From NCBI GenBank assembly GCA_018242465.1, contig JAFEBY010000080.1, positions 1-45,624 on the forward strand: a stretch of DNA of 45,624 nucleotides. Direction: 5' to 3'. The position numbers were made by a program, and so were the translations under genes. Below the pieces are notes generated by a model. It searched no databases, was not told the origin of the DNA, and saw only the letters and a list, made by a program, of their open reading frames with translations. Origin of the DNA: Pseudomonadota bacterium. Its GTDB lineage: Bacteria > Pseudomonadota > Gammaproteobacteria > Xanthomonadales > Xanthomonadaceae. Position 1 is the stretch's first letter. Each line of letters begins with the position of its first letter. Below, in pieces: positions 1 to 9,913 of this stretch.

Positions 1-222
1 GCGAGCAGCCTTGTTCTTGTGGATCAGGCCGCGCGAAGCGAAGCGATCGAGGATCGGCTGCGCGGTCGCGAAGGCTTCGGTGGCGCCCGTGGCGTCGTTG
101 GAGTTCAGCGCCTTCAGCACCTTCTTGACGGCGGTGCGGAGCATGGAACGCTGGCTGTTGTTGCGGGCGTTGCGGACGATGGTCTGCTTGGCGCGCTTCT
201 TGGCGGACTTGATGTTGGCCAC
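1..222 (-). CDS. rpsT: 30S ribosomal protein S20 (partial, C-terminus cut by window edge)
   Basis: Small-subunit protein that binds 16S rRNA during early 30S assembly. The minus strand reads [13 protein letters not shown] at the N-terminus, followed by a Lys/Arg/Ala-rich helical protein with [17 protein letters not shown] near the visible end, which is the S20 signature. Only 74 codons are visible; the family is usually about 87 residues, so roughly a dozen are missing beyond base 1. The start is a GTG at 222-220, the only start that gives the conserved N-terminus; GTG plus a weak upstream purine stretch may limit its translation. It is divergent from murJ, an arrangement common in gammaproteobacteria. 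A good promoter lies upstream at 289-317. Confidence 0.97.
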   Translation of the reverse strand, partial: MANIKSAKKRAKQTIVRNARNNSQRSMLRTAVKKVLKALNSNDATGATEAFATAQPILDRFASRGLIHKNKAAR

Positions 223-288
223 GAGGAAACCTTGGGAAAACAGTCTGTAGAGACGGGAAATGTGATGTCGCGGAACGCGAGACAAAAA

Positions 289-317
289 AGTATGGCAGGC
301 CCATTCACCCCCGTCAA
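289..317 (-). promoter_or_regulatory. Sigma-70 type promoter of rpsT
   Basis: On the minus strand TTGACG (317-312) and CATACT (294-289) are separated by exactly 17 bases, a near-consensus sigma-70 promoter. It points at rpsT and leaves a leader of roughly 60 bases. The -35 lies only about 15 bases from the murJ start, so the two divergent genes share a compact control region. Confidence 0.7.
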
Positions 318-332
318 GTCGAGGGGGCGGGC

Positions 333-1961
333 ATGAGCGGGGAAGGCGCTGCAAAACCCCGCCAGCGCAGCATGGCCCGGGGGATCCTGTCCTTCGGCAG
401 CATGACCATGCTCAGCCGGGTGTTCGGGCTGGTGCGTGATACCAGCTTCAATGCCGCATTCGGCGCCGGGGCGATGACCGACGCCTTCTGGGTGGCGTTC
501 CGCATCCCCAACTTCATGCGCCGGCTGTTCGCCGAAGGGTCGTTCTCGACCGCGTTCGTGCCGGTGTTCACCGAGATCAAGGAAAAGCGCAGCCACGAGG
601 ACCTCAAGGAGCTTGTGGCGCGGACATCGGGGACGCTGGGGGGCGTGCTGCTGATCGTCACCGCGCTGGGCATGCTGCTGGCGCCGTGGTTCGCCGATGC
701 CTTCTCCAACAACATCAAGCCCGTCCCGGGCCAGCATGCGCTCATCATCCACCTGTTGTGGTGGACCTTCCCGTTCCTGTTGTTCGTGTCGCTGACGGCG
801 CTGTCGGCGGGCGCGCTCAACAGCTACCACCGTTTCGGGCTGCCGGCGCTGGCGCCGATCATCCTCAATATCTGCATGATTGCCGGTGCATGGTGGGGAT
901 CGAAGCTCGCGCATCCGCCGATCATGGCGATGGGTTGGGCGGTGCTCGTTGCAGGCATCCTGCAGCTGCTGTTCCTGATGCCGGCGCTGGCGAAGCTCGA
1001 CCTGCTGTCGCTGCCGCGCTGGGGCTGGAACCACCCCGACGTGCGCAAGGTGATGGGTCTGATGGTGCCGACCCTGATCGGATCATCGGTCGCGCAGATC
1101 AACCTGTTGTTCGACACCTTCGTCGCCTCCAAGTTGGCCGCGGGCTCGCAGAGCTGGCTGTCGGCGGCGGATCGGTTCCTCGAGTTGCCACTGGGTGTTT
1201 TCGGCATCGCGTTGGGCACGGTGATCCTGCCGACGCTGTCGCGTCACCACGTCAATACCGATCGCGCCGGGTTTTCGAAATCACTGGACTGGGGCCTGCG
1301 TTCGACCCTGATCATCATCATTCCGGCGATGCTGGGTTTGATGCTGTTGTCCATCCCGCTGGTCGCAACGATCTTCCAGCATGGCAGGTTCACCGACACC
1401 GATACGCGGATGGCCGCGCTGTCGGTCTTCGGCCTGAGCTTCGGGTTGCCGGCATTCGCGCTGGTCAAGACGGTGCTGCCCGCGTTCTACGCACGCCAGG
1501 ACACGCGCACGCCGATGCGCGCGGGCATTACCGCGCTGATCGCGAACATGGTGTTCACCGCGCTGCTGCTGGCGCTGCTGTACGCGAAATTGCCGGACGT
1601 GGCGAAAACCGGCGGCTGGGCCGAGACACTGGCAACGCATCCGGGCCTGCATTTCGCGCTGGGCCTTGCCAGCGCATTGTCGAGCTATCTCAACCTGGTC
1701 CTGCTGTGGCGCTGGCTGCGCAAGGCCGGAGTCTATGACCCTCGGGACGGTTGGGGGAGTTTCCTGTGGCGCGTTGGCATCGCCAATGCCGCCATGGCTG
1801 CTTTCCTGCTGGTCGGGTTGCATTACGCGCCCGATTTCACCCAGGCGCCGCCGCTGATGCGGATCGTCTGGCTGGGTGTCCTGGTCGCGGGTGGCGGGCT
1901 GGTCTACGGGCTGGCAATGCTGACGCTGGGGTTCCGCCTGTCCGACTTCCGCGAACACTGA
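333..1961 (+). CDS. murJ: Lipid II flippase MurJ
   Basis: Inner-membrane MOP-superfamily transporter that moves lipid II to the periplasmic face for peptidoglycan synthesis. The 542-residue product has the MurJ N-terminus ([14 protein letters not shown], then [17 protein letters not shown] around residues 50-72), about 14 hydrophobic segments, and the usual length plus a slightly longer tail. The ATG at 333 is preceded by a purine-rich GAGGGGG at 321-327 at reasonable spacing. It is the first gene of a same-strand run with ribF, ileS, lspA and ispH; the gap to ribF is about 69 bases. Family membership is clear; the flippase role is inferred from the family. Confidence 0.96.
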   Translation: MSGEGAAKPRQRSMARGILSFGSMTMLSRVFGLVRDTSFNAAFGAGAMTDAFWVAFRIPNFMRRLFAEGSFSTAFVPVFTEIKEKRSHEDLKELVARTSGTLGGVLLIVTALGMLLAPWFADAFSNNIKPVPGQHALIIHLLWWTFPFLLFVSLTALSAGALNSYHRFGLPALAPIILNICMIAGAWWGSKLAHPPIMAMGWAVLVAGILQLLFLMPALAKLDLLSLPRWGWNHPDVRKVMGLMVPTLIGSSVAQINLLFDTFVASKLAAGSQSWLSAADRFLELPLGVFGIALGTVILPTLSRHHVNTDRAGFSKSLDWGLRSTLIIIIPAMLGLMLLSIPLVATIFQHGRFTDTDTRMAALSVFGLSFGLPAFALVKTVLPAFYARQDTRTPMRAGITALIANMVFTALLLALLYAKLPDVAKTGGWAETLATHPGLHFALGLASALSSYLNLVLLWRWLRKAGVYDPRDGWGSFLWRVGIANAAMAAFLLVGLHYAPDFTQAPPLMRIVWLGVLVAGGGLVYGLAMLTLGFRLSDFREH

Positions 1962-1979
1962 GCCGGCGTGCACGACGGC

Positions 1980-1985
1980 TATACT
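1980..1985 (+). promoter_or_regulatory. Possible -10 element upstream of ribF
   Basis: TATACT lies in the murJ-ribF gap, 46 bases before the chosen ribF start. No convincing -35 is found 16-18 bases upstream, so this is a weak internal promoter candidate. Confidence 0.3.
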
Positions 1986-2030
1986 GGCAAATCCCTGAAA
2001 AACCGACCGCTCGCCGCCGCGGGCGCCCAT

Positions 2031-2978
2031 ATGCTGCGACTGTTCCGCGACATCGATGGCCCGACCGTGAGCCCGCAAGGCTGCGTGGCCTGCGTTGGTG
2101 CGTTCGATGGCCTGCATCTGGGGCACCAGGCCCTGGTTCGGAAAACGATCGGACGCGCGCGCGAACTCGGGTTGCCGGCTGCGGTGGTGTGTTTCGAGCC
2201 GTTGCCGCGTGAATTCTTCTCGCCGAACGATCCTCCGCCACGATTGATGTTGCCAGGTTCACGCTTGCGCATGCTGGCGGCGATGGGCGTCGATATCGTC
2301 GGGCAACTGCGCTTCAACAAGGCGCTGACGCAACTCGATGCCCTGGAATTCATCGGCCGGATTCTTGTCGATCGTCTCAATGTGCGCGAAGTCTGGGTCG
2401 GTCCCGACTTCCGCTTCGGACGTGGACGAGGTGGCGATCTTGCGGTGTTGCGCGAACGTGGCGTACAAGCCGGGTTTGCTGCCGCCGCGATCGAAACGCT
2501 GGCGCTCGCTGATGATCGCGTATCGAGTTCGGTGATTCGCGCGGCGTTGTCGAGCGGTGATTTCGCCACGGCGGCGCGCCTGCTTGGCCGTCCGTACACC
2601 ATCGGTGGACGGGTGGTGCATGGCCGGCAACTCGGTCGCAAGCTCGGCTTCCCGACCGCCAACCTGCGCTTCGGCAAGAAGCCGGCGTTGCAAGGCATCT
2701 ACGCGACCTGGGTGCATGGCGTGGGCGATCATCCGTGGCCTTCGGTGTCGAGCTTCGGCACGCGACCGACCGTCGATGGCGTCGAGCCCTTGCTGGAAGC
2801 GCACCTGTTCGATTTCGATGGCGACCTCTACGGAAAGCGCATCGATGTGGAATTCGTCGCCAAGCTGCGCGATGAGGAAAAGTTCGATGGGCTGGCTGCA
2901 CTGACCGCCCAGATGGAGCGCGACGCCACCGCCGCGCGTACCCTGTTACGACAGCAGTCGTCGCCGACGCCTGCATGA
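2031..2978 (+). CDS. ribF: Bifunctional riboflavin kinase / FAD synthetase
   Basis: Cytosolic enzyme that phosphorylates riboflavin to FMN and adenylylates FMN to FAD. The 315-residue product has the N-terminal nucleotidyltransferase motif GAFDGLHLGH at residues 23-32 and a C-terminal riboflavin-kinase domain containing GRQLGRKLGFPTANL, in the family order and length. An upstream GTG at 1968 is in frame, but the ATG at 2031 is preferred because homology begins at MLRLFRDIDG. No strong ribosome-binding site precedes either start. It lies 15 bases before ileS, so cotranscription with ileS is likely. The position between murJ and ileS is the classical gammaproteobacterial order. Confidence 0.96.
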   Translation: MLRLFRDIDGPTVSPQGCVACVGAFDGLHLGHQALVRKTIGRARELGLPAAVVCFEPLPREFFSPNDPPPRLMLPGSRLRMLAAMGVDIVGQLRFNKALTQLDALEFIGRILVDRLNVREVWVGPDFRFGRGRGGDLAVLRERGVQAGFAAAAIETLALADDRVSSSVIRAALSSGDFATAARLLGRPYTIGGRVVHGRQLGRKLGFPTANLRFGKKPALQGIYATWVHGVGDHPWPSVSSFGTRPTVDGVEPLLEAHLFDFDGDLYGKRIDVEFVAKLRDEEKFDGLAALTAQMERDATAARTLLRQQSSPTPA

Positions 2979-2993
2979 ATTGAAGACGGAACG

Positions 2994-5831
2994 ATGAGCG
3001 ACAACGAGCACCGCTACAAATCCACGATCCTGCTGCCGGCGACGGAGTTCCCGATGCGCGGCGACCTGCCCAAGCGCGAGCCGTTGATGCTGGCGCGCTG
3101 GGAGCAGGAAGGCCTGTACCAGCAGCTGCGCGATGTCGCGAAGGGGCGTCCGCGGTTCTTCCTGCACGATGGTCCGCCCTATGCGAACGGCGCGATCCAC
3201 CTCGGCCACGCCGTCAACAAGGTGCTCAAGGACGTCATCGTCAAGTCGAAGTCGCTGGCCGGATTCGATTCGCCGTATATCCCGGGTTGGGACTGCCATG
3301 GCCTGCCGATCGAAATCGCCATCGAGAAGAAATTCGGCAAGGTTGGAGACAAGCTCGACGCCGACCAATTCCGCCAGAAGTGCCGCGAATACGCGCTGAG
3401 CCAGATCGATATCCAGCGCAGCGATTTCAAGCGCCTCGGCATCCTCGGTGATTGGGACAACCCGTATCGTACGCTCGACTTCAAATATGAAGCTGATGAA
3501 ATCCGTGCGCTCGCCAAGGTCGTGGAAAATGGTCATCTTGCGCGCGGCGTGAAGCCGGTGCACTGGTGCTTCGATTGCGGATCGGCGCTGGCTGAAGCCG
3601 AGATCGAATACGCCGATCGCACGTCGCCGGCGGTCGATGTCGCCTACACGGCGCGCGACCCGAAGGCGCTCGCGGCCTTGTTCGGCGCTGAATTGCCGGA
3701 TGGTGTCGAAGTCGCTCTGCCGATCTGGACCACCACGCCATGGACGCTGCCGGCATCGCTGGCGGTGTCGCTGGGCCCGGACATCGAATACGCGCTGGTC
3801 GAAGGCCCGATCCACGACGGTCGCAAGCGCTGGCTGGTGCTGGCGTCGGCGTTGGCGCAGAAGGCGTTGAATCGTTATGGCGTACTCGAAGTGGTCACGC
3901 ATGGCCACGCGCGCGGCAGCCAACTCGAGAACGAAGTGCTGCAGCATCCGTTCTATGCCGAGCGCGAGATCCCGATCCTTGTCGGCGACCACGTTTCTGA
4001 CGAAGACGGCACCGGCGCCGTGCACACTGCGCCCGGGCACGGCCAGGAGGACTACCAGGTCTCGCTGAAGTACGGCCTGATGGATCGCTACACGCTGGCG
4101 CAGCTCAATCCGGTCGATGGTCGCGGCGTCTACCTGCCGTCGACGCCGCCGTTCGGCGACATCCAGCTTGCCGGGTTGCACATCTGGAAGGCCAACGATG
4201 CGATCGTCGAAGGCTTGCGCGGCAATGGCACATTGCTCGCCTACGCGCCGCTCAAGCACAGCTATCCGCATTGCTGGCGCCACAAGACGCCGATCGCATT
4301 CCGCGCCACACCGCAGTGGTTCATTTCGATGGACCAAGCGAATTTGCGTCGCGATGCGCTGGCATCGATCCCGGGCGTGAAGTGGTATCCGGAATGGGGC
4401 GAAGCACGCATCGCCGGCATGATCGGGAACCGCCCCGACTGGACGATCTCGCGTCAACGCACCTGGGGCGTGCCGATCGCGTTGTTCGTGCATCGCGAAA
4501 CCGGGGAGCCGCATCCGCGCACGGTCGAATTGATGGAGCAGGTCGCGCAGCGGGTGGAGCAGGGCGGCGTCGATGCCTGGTACGCGCTCGATGCGGCCGA
4601 ACTGCTTGGCGATGAAGCCGCGCACTACGACAAGGTCCGCGACATCCTCGATGTCTGGTTCGATTCCGGTGTCAGCAGCCAGTGCGTGGTCAAGGCACGT
4701 GGCCATGCGTTGCCGGTCGATCTCTACCTCGAAGGGTCCGACCAACATCGCGGTTGGTTCCAGTCGTCGCTGCTGGCGGCGGTCGCCATCGACAAGGCCG
4801 CGCCGTACCGCGAATGCCTCACCCACGGCTTCACTGTCGACGAGCACGGCCGCAAGATGTCGAAGTCGCTCGGCAACGGCATCGAGCCGCAGGACATCAT
4901 CAAGACGCTGGGCGCCGACATCCTGCGCCTGTGGATCGCCTCGACCGACTACAGCAACGAAATGTCGCTGTCGCAGGAAATCCTCAAGCGCACTGCCGAT
5001 GCCTATCGCCGCATCCGCAATACCGCGCGCTTCCTGCTCGGCAATCTGAGCGGTTTCGATCCGGCGAAACATTCGGTTGCGCTCGACGACATGGTCGCAC
5101 TCGATCGCTGGGCGGTGCATCGCACGGCGCAGGTGCAAGCGCAGATCACCGCAGCCTATGCCCGATACGACTTCGCCGATGTGGTGCAGTTGCTGATGAA
5201 TTTCTGCAGCATCGACCTCGGTTCGCTCTATCTCGACGTCACCAAAGACCGCCTGTACACCATGCAGGAGGATTCGCGCGGACGCCGTAGCGCACAAACC
5301 GCGATGCATCACGTCGCCGAAGCGTTGGCGCGCTGGATGGCGCCGATCCTGTCGTTCACCGCCGAGGAAATCTGGTCGTACCTGCCTGGCGAGCATGCCA
5401 CGAGCGTGCAGCTGGCGACCTGGTATGAAGGCCTGGACGAATTGCCGGCGCATTCCACGCCGACTGCGGACCAGTTCGATGCGTTGCTGCAACTGCGCGA
5501 GCAGGTGGTGAAGACGCTGGAGCCGATGCGTGCCGCCGGCGAGATTGGTGCGGCGCTGGAGGCGGACATCACGTTGGACGTCGATGACACCACCCATGCG
5601 TGGCTGGCGCCGATGGCCGACGAATTGCGCTTCTTCTTCATCAGTGGCGATGTCAGCGTGCAAAGCATCGGCAAGGCATCGTCGGTATTGGCCAGCAAGA
5701 CCACCAAGCCGAAATGCGTGCGCTGCTGGCAGCATCGCGCCGACATCGGCAGCAATGGCGAGCATCCCGAACTGTGCGGTCGCTGCATCGAGAACGTCGA
5801 TGGCGCCGGCGAAACGCGGAGCTTCTTCTGA
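2994..5831 (+). CDS. ileS: Isoleucyl-tRNA synthetase
   Basis: Class I aminoacyl-tRNA synthetase charging tRNA-Ile, with an editing domain against valine. The 945-residue product has the HIGH-type motif HLGH at 69-72, KMSKS at 621-625, and the C-terminal zinc-binding cysteines C908, C911, C928 and C931, marking the bacterial type with a zinc tail. The [10 protein letters not shown] and [10 protein letters not shown] stretches are also typical. The ATG at 2994 follows ribF by 15 bases. Its TGA overlaps the lspA ATG in a TGATG, so translation of the two is probably coupled. Confidence 0.99.
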   Translation: MSDNEHRYKSTILLPATEFPMRGDLPKREPLMLARWEQEGLYQQLRDVAKGRPRFFLHDGPPYANGAIHLGHAVNKVLKDVIVKSKSLAGFDSPYIPGWDCHGLPIEIAIEKKFGKVGDKLDADQFRQKCREYALSQIDIQRSDFKRLGILGDWDNPYRTLDFKYEADEIRALAKVVENGHLARGVKPVHWCFDCGSALAEAEIEYADRTSPAVDVAYTARDPKALAALFGAELPDGVEVALPIWTTTPWTLPASLAVSLGPDIEYALVEGPIHDGRKRWLVLASALAQKALNRYGVLEVVTHGHARGSQLENEVLQHPFYAEREIPILVGDHVSDEDGTGAVHTAPGHGQEDYQVSLKYGLMDRYTLAQLNPVDGRGVYLPSTPPFGDIQLAGLHIWKANDAIVEGLRGNGTLLAYAPLKHSYPHCWRHKTPIAFRATPQWFISMDQANLRRDALASIPGVKWYPEWGEARIAGMIGNRPDWTISRQRTWGVPIALFVHRETGEPHPRTVELMEQVAQRVEQGGVDAWYALDAAELLGDEAAHYDKVRDILDVWFDSGVSSQCVVKARGHALPVDLYLEGSDQHRGWFQSSLLAAVAIDKAAPYRECLTHGFTVDEHGRKMSKSLGNGIEPQDIIKTLGADILRLWIASTDYSNEMSLSQEILKRTADAYRRIRNTARFLLGNLSGFDPAKHSVALDDMVALDRWAVHRTAQVQAQITAAYARYDFADVVQLLMNFCSIDLGSLYLDVTKDRLYTMQEDSRGRRSAQTAMHHVAEALARWMAPILSFTAEEIWSYLPGEHATSVQLATWYEGLDELPAHSTPTADQFDALLQLREQVVKTLEPMRAAGEIGAALEADITLDVDDTTHAWLAPMADELRFFFISGDVSVQSIGKASSVLASKTTKPKCVRCWQHRADIGSNGEHPELCGRCIENVDGAGETRSFF

Positions 5832-6334
5832 TGAAGTTGGCCAAGCCCAATGCATTGCCGTGGCTGCTGGCGTCGGCGCTGGTTGTCGTGCTCGACCAGT
5901 GGAGCAAGTTGTGGGTGCTGCGCAGCCTGCCGGAATTCACCGACGTCGTGGTGATTCCCGGTTTCTGGAACTGGTATCGCACGTATAACACCGGCGCCGC
6001 CTTCAGCTTTCTCGCCAATAGCGGCGGCTGGCAAATCTGGCTGTTCAGCGCGCTCGCGGTGATCATCAGCGCTGCGTTGACGTACGCATTGGCCGGCACG
6101 CAGCGGCGTGAATGGAAGACGGCATTGCCGTACGCATTGGTGATCGGTGGCGCCATCGGTAACGTGATCGACCGCGTCCAGCACGGCCACGTGATCGACT
6201 TCATCAAATGGTATGTCGGCGACCACGTGTGGCCGGCATTCAACCTCGCTGATTCAGCCATCGTCGGTGGTGCGGCAGGCATCATCCTGTTCGGATTGTT
6301 CGCCGGGTCCGCGCGCAAGGACCAGAAGGATTGA
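5831..6334 (+). CDS. lspA: Lipoprotein signal peptidase (signal peptidase II)
   Basis: Inner-membrane aspartic protease that removes signal peptides from diacylglyceryl-modified prolipoproteins. The 167-residue product has four hydrophobic segments and both catalytic aspartates, D114 in GNVIDRV and D141 in FNLADSAI, at the same numbers as in E. coli LspA. The start overlaps the ileS stop and its stop overlaps the ispH start, each as TGATG, giving a tightly coupled ileS-lspA-ispH chain. The fkpB gene that separates lspA from ispH in E. coli is absent here. Several candidate lipoprotein substrates are encoded in this window. Confidence 0.98.
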   Translation: MKLAKPNALPWLLASALVVVLDQWSKLWVLRSLPEFTDVVVIPGFWNWYRTYNTGAAFSFLANSGGWQIWLFSALAVIISAALTYALAGTQRREWKTALPYALVIGGAIGNVIDRVQHGHVIDFIKWYVGDHVWPAFNLADSAIVGGAAGIILFGLFAGSARKDQKD

Positions 6335-7284
6335 TGGATATCCTGCTCGCCAATCCCCGCGGGTTCTGTGCTGGCGTCGACCGCGCGATCGAGATCGTCA
6401 AGCGTGCGATCGAAACGCTGGGCGCACCCATCTACGTGCGCCATGAAGTCGTGCACAACAAATTCGTGGTCGACGATCTCAAGCAGCGCGGTGCGATCTT
6501 CGTCGAGGAACTCGATGAGGTCCCCGATGGCGCGACGGTGATCTTCTCTGCGCATGGCGTATCGAAGGCAGTGCGCGATGAGGCCGATCGTCGCGGGCTG
6601 AAAGTGTTCGACGCCACGTGCCCGCTGGTGACCAAGGTCCATCTGGAAGTCTCGCGGCATTGCCGCGCCGGACGCGACTTGATCCTGATCGGCCATGCCG
6701 GCCACCCCGAAGTGGAAGGCACCATGGGGCAGTGGCGCAAGGACTGTGGCAGCGGCCAGATCCATCTGGTCGAAGACATCGATGGCGCGCGCACCCTCGT
6801 CATCACGCAGCCTGGCAACGTCGCCTACACCACCCAGACCACGCTGTCGGTGGATGACACCCGCGACATCATCGCCGCCTTGCGCGAACGCTTCCCGGCG
6901 ATCCAGGGGCCGCGCAACGACGACATCTGCTACGCCACCCAGAACCGCCAGGACGCGGTGCGCGACCTGACTCGCGAATGTGACCTGGTGCTGGTAGTGG
7001 GATCGCCCAACAGCTCGAATTCCAACCGCCTGCGCGAACTCGCCGAGCGCGAGGGCGTTGCGGCCTACCTGATCGATGATGCCGGCGAAATCGATGCGGC
7101 CTGGCTGCAAGGCAAGCAGCGTATCGGTGTGACTGCGGGCGCTTCCGCCCCGGACGTGCTGGTACAGGGCGTGCTGATGCGTCTGCGCGAGCTCGGGGCC
7201 AGTGGCGTCCGCGAGCTGTCCGGGGAGCCCGAGGACATGGTGTTCGCGTTGCCCAAGGAGCTGCGCCTGCGCCTGGTCGATTGA
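6334..7284 (+). CDS. ispH: 4-hydroxy-3-methylbut-2-enyl diphosphate reductase
   Basis: Last enzyme of the MEP isoprenoid pathway; it reduces HMBPP to IPP and DMAPP with a [4Fe-4S] cluster. The 316-residue product shows [13 protein letters not shown] at the N-terminus and the three cluster cysteines C12, C96 (DATCPLV) and C199 ([11 protein letters not shown]), matching the family. The ATG at 6334 is chosen over a TTG at 6331; it overlaps the lspA stop by one base. It is the last gene of the murJ-to-ispH run; the next feature is a tRNA gene with its own promoter. Confidence 0.98.
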   Translation: MDILLANPRGFCAGVDRAIEIVKRAIETLGAPIYVRHEVVHNKFVVDDLKQRGAIFVEELDEVPDGATVIFSAHGVSKAVRDEADRRGLKVFDATCPLVTKVHLEVSRHCRAGRDLILIGHAGHPEVEGTMGQWRKDCGSGQIHLVEDIDGARTLVITQPGNVAYTTQTTLSVDDTRDIIAALRERFPAIQGPRNDDICYATQNRQDAVRDLTRECDLVLVVGSPNSSNSNRLRELAEREGVAAYLIDDAGEIDAAWLQGKQRIGVTAGASAPDVLVQGVLMRLRELGASGVRELSGEPEDMVFALPKELRLRLVD

Positions 7285-7294
7285 CCTGCCCGAA

Positions 7295-7323
7295 TTGACC
7301 AGATCGGCCCGGGACCGTACGAT
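7295..7323 (+). promoter_or_regulatory. Promoter of tRNA-Thr
   Basis: TTGACC (7295-7300) and TACGAT (7318-7323) are separated by 17 bases. The predicted transcription start falls just before the mature tRNA 5' end at 7334, leaving a very short leader. Confidence 0.55.
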
Positions 7324-7333
7324 ACTCGGCTAG

Positions 7334-7409
7334 GCCGGAATAGCTCAGTTGGTAGAGCGGCGCATTCGTAATGCGTAGGTCGTAGGTTCGATTCCTATTT
7401 CCGGCACCA
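7334..7409 (+). tRNA. tRNA-Thr (anticodon CGT)
   Basis: A complete cloverleaf can be drawn. The acceptor GCCGGAA pairs with TTCCGGC, the D-stem is GCTC/GAGC, the anticodon stem is GCGCA/TGCGT with loop TTCGTAA (anticodon CGT at 7367-7369), and the T-arm contains GGTTCGATTCC. The 3' CCA is encoded. It reads ACG threonine codons, which are common in a GC-rich genome. It has its own promoter and is followed directly by a strong terminator. Confidence 0.97.
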
Positions 7410-7427
7410 GATTTGCTTTCCTAACAC

Positions 7428-7454
7428 CCCCTCGGAAACGAGGGGTTCTTTTTG
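7428..7454 (+). terminator. Rho-independent terminator of tRNA-Thr
   Basis: A perfect 7-bp stem CCCCTCG (7428-7434) and CGAGGGG (7439-7445) closes a GAAA tetraloop and is followed by TTCTTTTTG. This is a textbook intrinsic terminator and separates the tRNA from radA. Confidence 0.9.
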
Positions 7455-7573
7455 TGCGGAATTTGCCCTCGCCAACGGGGGCTTTAGTCTGGGGTTTGCC
7501 CGAATCGGGCAGCGTCTCGCTCCAGGCGACGGCAGGACGGATACTTGGCGCATCGCCAGCAACCGGTCTCGAC

Positions 7574-8953
7574 ATGCCTCCCAGCCCGCGCAAGCGCACC
7601 GCCTACGTCTGCAACAGTTGTGGCGCCGAATATCCCAAATGGCAGGGCCAGTGCGAGGCCTGCGGAGCCTGGAACACGTTGTCCGAGATCGCGCTGGAGC
7701 CGACGGCCACCAGCGCGCCGTCGCGGCGGGGCAGTTGGGCCGGCAAGGCCGATGTCGCCCGGATCACGCCGCTGGTGAGCGTGCAGCAGTCGGAAATCCT
7801 GCGGGCTTCGACCGGCATCGGTGAATTCGATCGCGTGCTTGGCGGCGGTCTGGTGGAGGGCGCAGTAGTGCTGATCGGCGGCGATCCCGGCATCGGAAAA
7901 TCCACCCTGCTGCTGCAGGCGCTGGCGCTGATGAGCGGCAATACCCGCGGCCTGTATGTCACCGGCGAGGAGTCGCTGGCCCAGGTCGCCGGTCGCGCGC
8001 TACGGCTCGATCTTTCCCTTGATGGCCTTGAAGCGCTGGCGGAAACCTGCGTCGAACGCATCCTCGAGCAGGCGGTCGTCGCGAAACCCGGCTTCATCAT
8101 CGCCGACTCGATCCAGACCTTGTGGACGGAAACGCTGACCGCGGCACCGGGTTCGGTCAGCCAGGTGCGCGAGTCTGCGGCGCGACTGGTGCGCTATGCC
8201 AAGGAAACGGGAACCGCAGTGTTCCTGGTCGGACACGTCACCAAGGAAGGCGGAATCGCCGGCCCGCGCGTGCTCGAACACATGGTCGATGCCGTACTGT
8301 ATTTCGAAGGTGACAGTGGATCGCGCTTTCGAGTGTTGCGCGCGTTCAAGAACCGCTTCGGTGCGGTGAACGAACTCGGTGTGTTTGCGATGGGCGACAA
8401 GGGCCTGCGCGAAGTGCCGAATCCGTCGGCGATCTTCCTGTCCGGCGGCAGCGCGCACCAGCCCGGCAGTTGCGTGATGGTGACGCGCGAAGGCACGCGA
8501 CCGTTGCTGGTGGAAGTGCAGGCGCTGGTCGATGCTTCGCCACTGTCGAATCCACGGCGCGTCGCGGTCGGGTTGGAAGGCAATCGCCTGGCGATGCTGC
8601 TGGCGGTGCTGCATCGCCACGGCGGCGTGCTGACATCCGATCAGGACGTCTTCGTCAACGTGGTCGGCGGCATCCGCGTACAGGAAACCGCGGCCGATTT
8701 GCCGGTATTGCTGGCGGTGTTGTCGTCATTGCGCAATCAGCCGTTGGCAGAGAAGACGATCGCCTTCGGCGAAGTCGGGTTGTCCGGCGAGATCCGTCCG
8801 GTGCCCAATGGCGAGGAACGCCTGAAGGAAGCGGCGACGCATGGTTTCAAGCGCGCGATCGTGGCGAAAGCGAACGCGCCAAAGGCGGGGAGCTACAAGG
8901 GCATGGAAGTGATCGCGGTCGAACGCTTGGCGGACGCGCTGGACGCGGCGTGA
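7574..8953 (+). CDS. radA: DNA repair protein RadA
   Basis: Branch-migration helicase related to RecA that processes recombination intermediates. The 459-residue product has an N-terminal zinc finger (C13, C16, C27, C30), Walker A GGDPGIGKST around 102-111, the RadA-specific KNRFG at 259-263, and a C-terminal Lon-protease-like domain lacking peptidase function in the family. The ATG at 7574 places the zinc finger at the usual position; a longer in-frame GTG at 7454 lies inside the tRNA terminator region and is rejected. The stop overlaps the GTG start of the DUF817 gene (GTGA), so the two are probably read together. Confidence 0.97.
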   Translation: MPPSPRKRTAYVCNSCGAEYPKWQGQCEACGAWNTLSEIALEPTATSAPSRRGSWAGKADVARITPLVSVQQSEILRASTGIGEFDRVLGGGLVEGAVVLIGGDPGIGKSTLLLQALALMSGNTRGLYVTGEESLAQVAGRALRLDLSLDGLEALAETCVERILEQAVVAKPGFIIADSIQTLWTETLTAAPGSVSQVRESAARLVRYAKETGTAVFLVGHVTKEGGIAGPRVLEHMVDAVLYFEGDSGSRFRVLRAFKNRFGAVNELGVFAMGDKGLREVPNPSAIFLSGGSAHQPGSCVMVTREGTRPLLVEVQALVDASPLSNPRRVAVGLEGNRLAMLLAVLHRHGGVLTSDQDVFVNVVGGIRVQETAADLPVLLAVLSSLRNQPLAEKTIAFGEVGLSGEIRPVPNGEERLKEAATHGFKRAIVAKANAPKAGSYKGMEVIAVERLADALDAA

Positions 8954-9840
8954 ACCAGGCGATCGCCGACACGGGTGCAGGCGGCTCGACCAAGGTGGGG
9001 TTGGGGCGATTCGATGCCTGGTTGATGAGGCCTCGGACCGTCGGGCGCGGCCTGCACCACAGGGGGGTCGAGTTCCTGTTCTTCGGCATCAAGGAGGCGC
9101 GAGCCTGCCTGTTCGCCGGGTTGTTCTTCCTCGCCGTGTTCGCGATGCCGCATGGCGGCATCCTCGGTATCCCGCGCTACGACGCCTTGTTGCTGTTCGC
9201 GCTGCTGGTGCAGGGCTGGATGTTGTGGACGAAGCTGGAAACCTTCGACGAGTTCAAGGCGATCTGCCTGTTCCACCTCGTCGGTTTCGCAATGGAAGTG
9301 TTCAAGACTTCCGCCGGCGTGCACGCATGGAGTTATCCGGGGCCGGGTTACACCAAACTGTTCGGCGTACCGCTGTTTTCGGGGTTCATGTACGCGGCGG
9401 TGGGCAGCTACATCATCCAGGCCTGGCGGTTGTTCGACCTGCGCATTCGCCACCATCCGCCGTACTGGATGGCGGTGCTGGTGGCGATCGCCATCTACGC
9501 GAATTTCTTCACCCATCACTGGATCGCCGATCTGCGCTGGTATTTGGCGGCATTGGTGTTCGGCCTGTACGCACGCACCACGGTGCTGTTCAGGCCGCTC
9601 GACCGCGATCGCCGAATGCCGTTGCTGCTGGCCTTCGCGCTGATCGGGTTCTTCCTGTGGCTGGCCGAGAATATCGCCACGTTCTACGGTATCTGGCGCT
9701 ATCCCAACCAGATGGGCGCATGGGCGCAGGTGCATTGGGGCAAGTGGAGTTCATGGTCCCTGCTGGTGATCATGACCTTCACCATTGTCGCGGGGCTCAA
9801 GCAGGTCAAGGCGACGATCCACGTACCGGATGCAACCTGA
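8950..9840 (+). CDS. DUF817 family integral membrane protein
   Basis: Uncharacterised inner-membrane protein of 296 residues that resembles the DUF817 (YoaT-like) family. The conserved stretch FFGIKEARACLFAGLFF occurs near residues 44-60, and there are about eight hydrophobic segments. Conserved aromatic and histidine residues (FFTHHWIADLRWY and the final Trp-rich segment) recall the family. The GTG start at 8950 overlaps the radA stop by four bases and gives about 45 residues before the first membrane segment; a later ATG near 9024 is an alternative. No function is established for the family. Translational coupling to radA is an inference from the overlap and may be only positional. Confidence 0.85.
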   Translation: MNQAIADTGAGGSTKVGLGRFDAWLMRPRTVGRGLHHRGVEFLFFGIKEARACLFAGLFFLAVFAMPHGGILGIPRYDALLLFALLVQGWMLWTKLETFDEFKAICLFHLVGFAMEVFKTSAGVHAWSYPGPGYTKLFGVPLFSGFMYAAVGSYIIQAWRLFDLRIRHHPPYWMAVLVAIAIYANFFTHHWIADLRWYLAALVFGLYARTTVLFRPLDRDRRMPLLLAFALIGFFLWLAENIATFYGIWRYPNQMGAWAQVHWGKWSSWSLLVIMTFTIVAGLKQVKATIHVPDAT

Positions 9841-9913
9841 CACGAGCCGCAGTTGCCGGGACCAAGGGAGCGGTGATATTCATCCTGCTACCGCAGGCAG
9901 GTGAGGAGTGACG

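Noticed and set aside
2946-5855. 969-codon minus-strand frame opposite ileS
   Set aside because: Long antisense frames are expected in GC-rich genes; the product is His/Arg/Gln-rich with no domain logic, and ileS is certain.
7497-7511. Palindrome TGCCCGA-A-TCGGGCA upstream of radA
   Set aside because: Perfect but short, GC-rich and not aligned with a promoter; such palindromes are common at this base composition.
7345-7599. Minus-strand frame of 84 codons ending in EIGIEPTTYALRMRRSTN
   Set aside because: It is the antisense translation of tRNA-Thr and flanking DNA, a well-known source of spurious protein predictions.
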